Source: Mucilaginibacter jinjuensis (GTDB taxonomy: Bacteria; Bacteroidota; Bacteroidia; Sphingobacteriales; Sphingobacteriaceae). From it: 64,000 bases of DNA. A program made the position numbers and the translations under genes. The DNA lies in assembly GCF_028596025.1 (NCBI RefSeq), contig NZ_CP117167.1, positions 3,596,001 through 3,660,000 of the forward strand. The letters are read 5' to 3'. This document shows positions 1-6,622 of this stretch, one piece after another. Numbering within the stretch: position 1 is the stretch's first letter; every line of letters starts with the position of its first letter. The notes under the pieces were generated by a model. That model was given only the letters and a program-made list of their open reading frames with translations, searched no databases and had not been told where the DNA came from.

Positions 1-867
1 CCAGAATCGTTCGAGTGATTGATGTGAGGTTTCCTTATTTGAAGTATTGATAGAACGCACCCCCATCAAAATACCTGCCGAGACTACTGCCAATGGTACC
101 GACAAATGCACATAAGTGGCTATTACAGAAATCCCCATTACTAACGCCAGCGATAACAATACAATGGTTTGAAAATCAATAATCGATTTCATTAATCGAT
201 AAACAAAATAGCCGCAAATTAAACCTAATGCAATTCCACCAAACACTTCGCGGCAAAATAATATAATGGTTTGCATAACATCTATTTTGGTAGTATTGGT
301 TTCTATGATTTCCAATATGGTAATAAAAAGCACTAACCCCACCCCATCGTTAAATAACGATTCGCCGGTAATAATGGTTCCGAGATGTGAGGGTAGTTTA
401 GATTTACCAATTATTGCCGATACAGCAACCGGATCTGTGGGCGACACAACCGCGCCAAACAAGAAACAATAAATAAGCGGCACTTTAATGTCAAACACAC
501 GCATGCCATAATAAAACAGGAAGCCGAAAGCCGCGGTAGATAAAATTACGCTGATGGTGCTCAACAGCAATACAGGCCGCATTTCACGTTTCAGCTTATT
601 GGTATCAATATTAAACGAGCCGGCGAAGAGCAAGAAGCCGAGCATAATATTCAATACCGCTTCAGAGAAATCGATATTCTTAGCAAGCGCAGTGAGGTAT
701 TTTTGGAAGGCTGGGTTAAAACGATCAAGAATAATGATCAGGATAGAAACCAGTGTACCGATAGTCATAATGCCTATGGTAACCGGGAGCTTTATAAAGC
801 GGGCATTGATATATGAATAACCCGCACTTACAATTACCAATAAGGCTATAATTACAAATAAATCCAT
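1..867 (-). CDS. Cation:proton antiporter, CPA1 (NhaP) type, 3' part missing
   Basis: This is the first 289 codons of an integral membrane Na+(K+)/H+ exchanger; the gene runs off the left edge of the window. The translation is almost entirely hydrophobic helices. It carries the CPA1 signatures TDPVAV near residue 142 and ESLFNDG near residue 168, where the acidic residues carry the exchanged cation in this family. The ATG at 867 lies 57 bp after the NADH dehydrogenase stop on the same strand, so the two may be co-transcribed. Family members are usually about 400 residues before any C-terminal domain, so roughly a third is missing. The ion specificity cannot be read from the sequence. Confidence 0.85.
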   Translation of the reverse strand, partial: MDLFVIIALLVIVSAGYSYINARFIKLPVTIGIMTIGTLVSILIIILDRFNPAFQKYLTALAKNIDFSEAVLNIMLGFLLFAGSFNIDTNKLKREMRPVLLLSTISVILSTAAFGFLFYYGMRVFDIKVPLIYCFLFGAVVSPTDPVAVSAIIGKSKLPSHLGTIITGESLFNDGVGLVLFITILEIIETNTTKIDVMQTIILFCREVFGGIALGLICGYFVYRLMKSIIDFQTIVLLSLALVMGISVIATYVHLSVPLAVVSAGILMGVRSINTSNKETSHQSLERFW

Positions 868-873
868 CCTTTA

Positions 874-914
874 ATTTTATTGTTACGCAGTATTTTCATG
901 CATAACAATAAAAT
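874..914. other. AT-rich dyad between NADH dehydrogenase and antiporter genes
   Basis: Arms of 12 bp, attttattgtta (874-885) and taacaataaaat (903-914), enclose a 17-nt loop. No U-tract follows on the minus strand, so it is a poor intrinsic terminator. It could be an attenuating or stabilising hairpin within a common transcript. Confidence 0.4.
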
Positions 915-924
915 CAGGATTTAG

Positions 925-2229
925 TTATTTAGAAATTGGATCAACCATCATTGTTTTATTATCAAAGAACCTCACGATTAAACGGTTGTCGCTATTCTTA
1001 GTAAAATAATTGATAGCCCAGCTAAAAAACACGATTAGTTTATTACTGAAACCGGCCAGTGAAATAATGTGCACGATAACCCAAAGCACCCAGGCAAAAA
1101 AGCCCTGAAATTTCAATTTACCTAAATCGGCTACAGCCTGATTACGGCCGACGGTTGCCAGTGTACCTCTATCTTCATATTTAAAGGCTTGTGTAGGTTT
1201 ATTATTAATGAGGTTCATCAAATTTTTAGCCAGCGTTTTACCTTGCTGTATAGCCACCTGTGCTACGCCCGGATGGCCGTTAGGAGTTTCGGCAGTAGTT
1301 ACCAAGGCCACATCGCCTATGGCAAATACATTCTGAAAACCTTTAATGCGGTTTATTTCATCAGTTTGGATACGTTGCCCACGTGCAATAATTTCAGGAG
1401 GAATACCTTCAGGAACTTCACCCTTCACTCCTGCAGCCCAGAACACGTTACGGGTTTTAATTTTTACGCCATTATCAATACTCACGCAATCGCCATCATA
1501 ATGCTGTACGTGTACATTGTTATAAATAATTACACCTTTTTCAGTAAGATACTTTTTGGCTTTGGCTGATGCCTGCGGCGACATAGCACCTAACAATTCG
1601 GGTTTACCTTCCGCCACATAAACACGCATTTTATCAGGTGTTAGCTGCGGATAATCAGCTGTCAGCATGTGTAAGCGCATTTCGGCTAAAGCACCTGCCA
1701 GTTCCACACCTGTTGCCCCACCTCCTACTACCACAAAGGTCAGCAAGGCTTTGGCTTCTTCAGGGTCGCTCGTTACCAATGCTTTCTCAAGATTCTGCAA
1801 TATCAAGCTGCGGATATTCAGCGCCTCCGGAATATTTTTCATCGGCATACTGAAATGCTCCACTTCATTATTACCGAAAAAGTTGGTGTTGGCACCGGTA
1901 GCAATCACTAGGTAATCGTATTTAATATCGCCAATATTGGCTGTAACCGTATTGGTTTCTGCATTAACCTTTTGAACTTCGGCCAAGTGAAAAGTGAAAT
2001 TCTTCTGATTGTGAAACATCCTGCGGATTGGAAAACCAATAGAATCGCCATCTATGGCCCCCATAGCCACCTGGTAAAGTAAAGGCTGGAAGGTGTGGTA
2101 ATTATGCTTATCCAACATGATAACCTCTACAGGTTTACCTTTTAATCTTTTAGCAACCTGGATGCCGCCAAACCCGCCGCCAACAATTACAATTCTCGGT
2201 AGCCCGGGTGTGGTTTCTGATAAATTCAT
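925..2229 (-). CDS. ndh: Type II NADH dehydrogenase (NDH-2), NAD(P)/FAD-dependent
   Basis: A 434-residue flavoprotein that oxidises NADH and reduces quinone without pumping protons, peripheral to the inner membrane. The FAD-binding Rossmann motif GGGFGG is at residues 17-22, and a second dinucleotide motif (VVVGGGATGVELAG) lies near residue 165 for NADH. A conserved IGD motif (FAIGDVAL) contacts FAD. The C-terminus from about residue 378 is rich in aromatic and aliphatic residues (FFAWVLWVIV) that would anchor it in the membrane. Length is normal for the family. It is divergent from the hydrolase at 2362 and followed by the antiporter. A TAnnTTTG element lies about 55 bp upstream. Confidence 0.92.
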   Translation of the reverse strand: MNLSETTPGLPRIVIVGGGFGGIQVAKRLKGKPVEVIMLDKHNYHTFQPLLYQVAMGAIDGDSIGFPIRRMFHNQKNFTFHLAEVQKVNAETNTVTANIGDIKYDYLVIATGANTNFFGNNEVEHFSMPMKNIPEALNIRSLILQNLEKALVTSDPEEAKALLTFVVVGGGATGVELAGALAEMRLHMLTADYPQLTPDKMRVYVAEGKPELLGAMSPQASAKAKKYLTEKGVIIYNNVHVQHYDGDCVSIDNGVKIKTRNVFWAAGVKGEVPEGIPPEIIARGQRIQTDEINRIKGFQNVFAIGDVALVTTAETPNGHPGVAQVAIQQGKTLAKNLMNLINNKPTQAFKYEDRGTLATVGRNQAVADLGKLKFQGFFAWVLWVIVHIISLAGFSNKLIVFFSWAINYFTKNSDNRLIVRFFDNKTMMVDPISK

Positions 2230-2283
2230 ATAGGTAGATACAGCTATTTTAAAATTTGATTGTCACAGTTTTAACCCCTACGG

Positions 2284-2318
2284 CAAACTTATGTTTCATA
2301 AAAACCAATTTTATGAAA
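2284..2318 (-). promoter_or_regulatory. Promoter element and operator-like dyad upstream of ndh
   Basis: On the minus strand 2291-2284 reads TAAGTTTG, matching the Bacteroidota -7 consensus TAnnTTTG. Directly upstream is a perfect dyad TTTCATAAAA-N5-TTTTATGAAA at 2294-2318, where a regulator could block the -33 region. A second palindrome, attatgcataat, lies at 2322-2333, nearer the divergent hydrolase gene. The regulator is unknown. Confidence 0.5.
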
Positions 2319-2361
2319 TTGATTATGCATAATTAGTATTTTAGCCGCGATTTAAATACAA

Positions 2362-3321
2362 ATGAAAAACATTTACTTATTACTGACAGGACTATTACTA
2401 AGCCTGACCACTTTAGCCCAGCAAAAACCTGTTGACAGTTGGACTGATGGCAAGTACATAACCGTAAATGGTGCCAAACTTTGGGTGGTTACCGTTGGCG
2501 AAGGCGACCCTATTATTTTCATTGCCGGCGGCCCGGGCGGTGCGCATGTTGGCTTAAGAAGTTTTGACCCGTTAGCTGATAATCATCACCAGTTAATTTA
2601 CTTCGATGCATTTGGCCGTGGTAAATCTGATACTGCCAAAGTAGTAAGCGAGTACACTTTAGAGCGTGATATTGAAGATATTGAAGGTTTGCGCAAAGCA
2701 TTGCATTTAGACAAGATCACTGTTTTAGGCCATTCTTATGGTGGTGTAGTTGCACAAGGCTATGCCATTAAATATCCAGATCATTTAAGCCACCTGATAT
2801 TGGCCGATACCTTCCATAGTTTTGTAATGTGGCAGGAAAACGACGATAATTCGAACCGCGAGATTAAAACCAACTACCCGGAAGTTTGGAAAGAGCTGAG
2901 TGAACTGCGTGAGCAAGGCGCTATATCAAGCGACGCTAAACACCAGGACGTTTACGGCCAGGTTCCTTACGGATTCCTGTATGCCTACAACCCTTCTAAA
3001 TTTGAAGGCCGGGGCAAAAAGCAATATCCCAACTCAATGAATAGCAAACTTTACTACCAAATGGTGGGTAAAGATGGCGACTTCATTGTAGGCAGCGACA
3101 TCGGCACATTCGACTATCGCAAACAGTTGAAAGATCTGAAAATGCCCGTACTTATCATCGGTGGCCGTTACGATCGTGTGGCTGTGCCCTGGATGATGGT
3201 AAAATATAAAGAATACTGCCCGCAAGCACAGTTTGTAATGTTCGAAAAATCGGGCCATAACCCACAAGTGGAAGAACCTGAAAAGGAATTCCCTATAATT
3301 AATTCATTCTTAGCTAAATAA
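2362..3321 (+). CDS. Secreted alpha/beta hydrolase, proline iminopeptidase-like
   Basis: A 319-residue alpha/beta-hydrolase with a signal peptide (hydrophobic stretch LLLTGLLLSLTTLA, cleavage near LAQQ at residue 20), so it is probably periplasmic. The oxyanion-hole motif FIAGGPGG is near residue 55. The nucleophile elbow GHSYGG places Ser125, the acid is Asp271 (GGRYDR) and the base His299 (SGHNPQ), a complete triad. GGPGG resembles the S33 family of prolyl aminopeptidases, but the substrate cannot be fixed from sequence. Its stop codon overlaps the start of argB by one base (TAATG), suggesting translational coupling, although the functions look unrelated. Confidence 0.85.
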   Translation: MKNIYLLLTGLLLSLTTLAQQKPVDSWTDGKYITVNGAKLWVVTVGEGDPIIFIAGGPGGAHVGLRSFDPLADNHHQLIYFDAFGRGKSDTAKVVSEYTLERDIEDIEGLRKALHLDKITVLGHSYGGVVAQGYAIKYPDHLSHLILADTFHSFVMWQENDDNSNREIKTNYPEVWKELSELREQGAISSDAKHQDVYGQVPYGFLYAYNPSKFEGRGKKQYPNSMNSKLYYQMVGKDGDFIVGSDIGTFDYRKQLKDLKMPVLIIGGRYDRVAVPWMMVKYKEYCPQAQFVMFEKSGHNPQVEEPEKEFPIINSFLAK

Positions 3322-4160
3322 TGAGTACAAATAAAGATATTATCACCTCCCCTTCAGGGGAGGCCGGGAGGGGTCCACTTCATGTCATCAAAATTGGTGG
3401 CAATGTGATAGATAACTCTGAGAATTTATATCATTTTCTGAAAGATTTTACAGCTTTAGAAGGCCATAAGATCTTGGTACATGGTGGTGGTAAGGTAGCT
3501 ACGCAATTGTCTGAGACTTTAGGCATCGAATCGAAACTGGTAGATGGCCGCCGCATTACTGATATTGAAACCCTGCGTGTGGTTACGATGGTTTATGCCG
3601 GGTTAATCAATAAAAATATAGTTGCTCAACTACAACGTTTTGGCACCAATGCCATTGGCTTAACCGGCGCCGATGGTAATTTTATCCGTGCGGTAAAACG
3701 CCCGGTAAAAACAATTGATTATGGTTTTGTAGGAGATATTAAAGATAATTCTGTTGATGCCGATGCCATCGGCCGTTTAATGGAAGCCGGGTTCACACCT
3801 GTATTTTCGGCCTTAACCCACGATGGTGAAGGTCAAATGCTGAATACCAATGCAGATACCATTGCCTCTGCACTTGCAGTTGCGTTGTCTAAACATTACG
3901 AAACTACGCTGATCTATTGCTTCGAGAAAAAAGGTGTGCTGCACGATGTTAATGACGAAGATTCGTTGATCCGCGAGATTGACCCGGTACGATACGAAGA
4001 ATTAAAAGAAAAGCAGATCATCCACAGCGGCATGCTGCCCAAATTGGATAATGCATTTACCGCAATATCATGTGGTGTAAAAGCGGTAATTATTGGCAAG
4101 GCCGATGAATTAAGTACCTTGCAAAAGAATGAGCCATTTGGCACACGTTTAAGCAAATAA
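3321..4160 (+). CDS. argB: Acetylglutamate kinase
   Basis: Phosphorylates N-acetyl-L-glutamate in arginine synthesis (cytoplasm). The amino-acid kinase fold starts at VIKIGGNVID (residues 22-31); the substrate-binding HGGG is near residue 54, and NTNAD near residue 173 belongs to the nucleotide-binding half. Length is 279 residues, about 10-15 longer than usual at the N-terminus. The extra residues 9-19 (TSPSGEAGRGP) are encoded by a palindromic repeat of intergenic type at 3345-3375. No in-frame start exists between that repeat and VIKIGG, so the ATG at 3321 must be used and the repeat is translated. It is followed 2 bp later by proC. Confidence 0.93.
   Translation: MSTNKDIITSPSGEAGRGPLHVIKIGGNVIDNSENLYHFLKDFTALEGHKILVHGGGKVATQLSETLGIESKLVDGRRITDIETLRVVTMVYAGLINKNIVAQLQRFGTNAIGLTGADGNFIRAVKRPVKTIDYGFVGDIKDNSVDADAIGRLMEAGFTPVFSALTHDGEGQMLNTNADTIASALAVALSKHYETTLIYCFEKKGVLHDVNDEDSLIREIDPVRYEELKEKQIIHSGMLPKLDNAFTAISCGVKAVIIGKADELSTLQKNEPFGTRLSK
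3345..3375. repeat. Palindromic intergenic-type repeat inside argB
   Basis: The core is cctcccc-ttca-ggggagg (3346-3363), followed by ccgggaggggtc. From memory this C/G-block palindrome is a common intergenic element in Sphingobacteriaceae genomes, and a related block ccccctaaaggggg lies at 60928-60941. Here it is in frame with argB and adds about 11 residues before the conserved kinase fold. Confidence 0.6.
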
Positions 4161-4162
4161 AC

Positions 4163-4975
4163 ATGGATACAAAACATATAACCGTTTTAGGTAGCGGTAA
4201 CATAGGCCTCTCATTAGCAAAAGGCCTTGTAAAAGCCGAAATATTTAAGCCTGTAGATATTACGCTTACGCGCCGTAACGCGACTGCCCTGCAACCTTAT
4301 GCAGAACTGGGTTACAACACTACTGCAAACAATGCCGAAGCTGTAACTAAGGCCGACATTGTAGTGCTAGCCGTATTACCCCAACAATTGAATAAGGTAT
4401 TAGATGAAATAAAACCATCGCTTAATCCGGAAAAACATTTATTAATATCGATCATCTCAGGCGTTTCTTGCCAGGATGTATGCAACCATTTAGGTTTTGA
4501 TATCGAAGTGGTGCGTGCTATGCCGAATACAGCTATTGCCATCGGCCAGTCTATGACCTGCTTGGCTACCAGCAATGCATCGGCAGAAAACCTGGCGTTG
4601 GTTAAATCAATGTTTGATACTGTGGGTGTAAGCATCCAGATCAATGAAGAATTGATGACTTCGGCCACGGCACTTTGTGCCTGTGGTATAGCCTTTTTCC
4701 TGCGCTCTATCCGTGCAGCATCGCAAGGTGGTACCGAAATTGGCTTCCATGCACATGATGCGCTTAAAATGGCTGCACAGACTGCTAAAGGAGCTGCTGA
4801 TCTGTTATTGCAACTGGCATCACACCCAGAACAGGAAATTGACAAGGTAACTTCGCCTAAAGGCTGTACCATTGCCGGGCTTAACGAGATGGAACATAAT
4901 GGTTTCAGCTCTGCTATGATTAAGGGTATTAAAATGTCGGCAGAAAAGGCCGGGGTATTATATAAGAACGACTAA
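4163..4975 (+). CDS. proC: Pyrroline-5-carboxylate reductase
   Basis: NADPH-dependent last step of proline synthesis, and possibly recycling of P5C from ornithine. The 270-residue protein starts with the Rossmann motif VLGSGNIGLSLAKGL (residues 8-22). The mid-protein AMPNTAIAIGQSMT is the family signature, and the C-terminal half has the helical dimer domain with TSPKGCTIAGLNEME, matching the P5CR signature around SPGGTT. It lies 2 bp after argB, and both draw on the glutamate family, so an arg/pro operon is likely. A repeat region separates it from the aspartate kinase. Confidence 0.93.
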   Translation: MDTKHITVLGSGNIGLSLAKGLVKAEIFKPVDITLTRRNATALQPYAELGYNTTANNAEAVTKADIVVLAVLPQQLNKVLDEIKPSLNPEKHLLISIISGVSCQDVCNHLGFDIEVVRAMPNTAIAIGQSMTCLATSNASAENLALVKSMFDTVGVSIQINEELMTSATALCACGIAFFLRSIRAASQGGTEIGFHAHDALKMAAQTAKGAADLLLQLASHPEQEIDKVTSPKGCTIAGLNEMEHNGFSSAMIKGIKMSAEKAGVLYKND

Positions 4976-4977
4976 TC

Positions 4978-5062
4978 GGTTGTCTGTTGTGAGTTATCTG
5001 TTGTCAGTATCCCTCGCAACAGAGGCAAAAACTCATAACTCAAAATTCACAACTCACAATTA
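4978..5062. repeat. Word-like inverted intergenic repeat between proC and aspartate kinase
   Basis: The left half contains gttgtgagttatctgttgtc and the right half actcataactcaaaattcac followed by aactcac. Read on the other strand the right half gives TTGTGAGTT and GAGTTAT words that also occur in the left half. The region is thus an imperfect inverted repeat built of short permuted words. It has no coding potential. Confidence 0.5.
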
Positions 5063-5066
5063 AATA

Positions 5067-6443
5067 ATGTTAACTGTAGAAAAAATTGGGGGCACCTCGA
5101 TGACTGCCCTTCAAGATGTACTTAACAACATCATCTTATTTAACCGCAAAGACGAGCAGCTTTACAACCGCATCTTTGTAGTATCTGCCTTCTCGGGCGT
5201 AACCAACTTATTGCTCGAAGATAAGAAGACCGGCAAGCCGGGTGTTTACCATAAGCTGGCTAACTTTCAGGATTATCACCAACCGCTTAAAAAACTGATT
5301 ATCCGTTTAAAGGAGATCAATAAAAGTTATGCAAGCATCGGCTTAAATGTTTCTATAGCTGATGAATACATCGAATACCATGTTAAAAAAGCTGCCGGTT
5401 ATTTAGATAATTTATCTAATATCCTGGCTTCAGGCTATGTAAATAAAGAAGGCATTTTATTGGCTGCTCGTGAGATTTTGGCATCTATTGGCGAAAGCCA
5501 CTCTGCCTATGTATTTACTAATATCCTGCAAAGCAGAGGTATTAATGCTACTTTAGTTGATCTGAGCGGGTTCGACGATCATCACTCTTATACCATCGAT
5601 CAGCGGATTAAGAAAACGATGAAAGATATCGATTTCAAGAAAACCATTTGCATTGTAACCGGCTACGCCAAAGGCACAGAGGGTATTATGCGCGAGTTTG
5701 ATCGTGGGTATTCGGAAGTTACCTTCAGCAAAATCGCTGTTGCGGTAAAACCGGAAGAAGCTATCATTCATAAAGAATACCACCTGTGTACAGCAGACCC
5801 GGTTTTGGTTGGTGTAGATAACTGCTCTCCTATTGGCTTCACCAATTACGATGTAGCCGATCAACTGGCTGATATTGGCATGGAAGCTATCCACCCTAAA
5901 GCATCAAAACCTTTAGAGATCCATGGTATCAACCTGCGTATTAAAAATACGTTCGAGCCTGAGCACCCAGGTACATTAATTACACAGGATTTTGTATCTC
6001 CGCATAAACGTGTAGAGGTAATCAGCGGTACCAAAAAAGTAATGATGATTGATGTTTACGACCCATTGATGGTTGGTAACGTAGGGTCGGATTTACAGAT
6101 TATGCAGTTGTTTTACAAACACGGTGTAAGCTATAGCTTTAAGGCAACAAGCGCCAATAGCATCTCTATTGTGATCTGGGAGAAAGATTTCAGCAAAAAA
6201 CTGATCCAGGAACTGGAAGACGAATTTGAGAAAGTTACAGTAGAACACATGGCGATGGTTTGCCTCATCGGTTCTAACATGGATCAGCCGGGCTTATTAG
6301 CCAAATCTGCCCATGCATTTGCCGAGAATGGCATCAACATTAAAAGCTGCGGCTTTGCCCTACGCAAAGTAAACATCCAGTTTTTAGTAGCCCGTGAAGA
6401 TTTTGATAAATCAATTTTAGCGTTAAATAAGGCGATGGCATAA
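5067..6443 (+). CDS. Aspartate kinase, Ask_Ect-like subtype
   Basis: Phosphorylates L-aspartate, the first step towards lysine, threonine, methionine and diaminopimelate. The protein has 458 residues. The N-terminal nucleotide loop is VEKIGGTSM (residues 4-12) rather than the usual KFGGTSV. This variant is known from the ectoine-associated kinase Ask_Ect, although no ectABC genes are near. The catalytic half runs to about residue 300. The C-terminal part has tandem ACT-like regions (from about 325; VCLIGSNMDQPGLLAKSAHAF near 393), the usual site of amino-acid feedback control. It stands alone after a repeat-filled gap behind proC. Kinase assignment is firm, the subtype is inferred. Confidence 0.88.
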   Translation: MLTVEKIGGTSMTALQDVLNNIILFNRKDEQLYNRIFVVSAFSGVTNLLLEDKKTGKPGVYHKLANFQDYHQPLKKLIIRLKEINKSYASIGLNVSIADEYIEYHVKKAAGYLDNLSNILASGYVNKEGILLAAREILASIGESHSAYVFTNILQSRGINATLVDLSGFDDHHSYTIDQRIKKTMKDIDFKKTICIVTGYAKGTEGIMREFDRGYSEVTFSKIAVAVKPEEAIIHKEYHLCTADPVLVGVDNCSPIGFTNYDVADQLADIGMEAIHPKASKPLEIHGINLRIKNTFEPEHPGTLITQDFVSPHKRVEVISGTKKVMMIDVYDPLMVGNVGSDLQIMQLFYKHGVSYSFKATSANSISIVIWEKDFSKKLIQELEDEFEKVTVEHMAMVCLIGSNMDQPGLLAKSAHAFAENGINIKSCGFALRKVNIQFLVAREDFDKSILALNKAMA

Positions 6444-6448
6444 GTATG

Positions 6449-6518
6449 TTGGACGTTATACGTTTGACGTTGTACGTGATCTTCAAAACGTATAACGTCA
6501 AACGTCCCACGTATAACC
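6449..6518. repeat. Inverted repeat of acgttatacg-type words
   Basis: Left: ggacgttatacgtttgacg and gttgtacgt. Right: acgtataacgtcaaacgtcc and cacgtataac. The right half is close to the reverse complement of the left, giving a long imperfect hairpin about 18 bp after the aspartate kinase stop. No run of T follows, so it is not a standard terminator. Confidence 0.55.
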
Positions 6519-6622
6519 TAAATAACTTACAACGTTCCTCAATGTAACTTTTTAATCACTTACCGTTATTGAGTTTCAATTTTTAAGATATTTAGTGTCT
6601 TAATTAAACTTGAACTCGATTT

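Noticed and set aside
4312-4872. Long open frame on the minus strand inside proC (about 186 codons)
   Set aside because: Lies wholly opposite a clear proC gene; composition has no motif and reflects codon bias of the real strand. The same applies to the long antisense frames at 12709-13161, 25414-26013 and 29111-29524.
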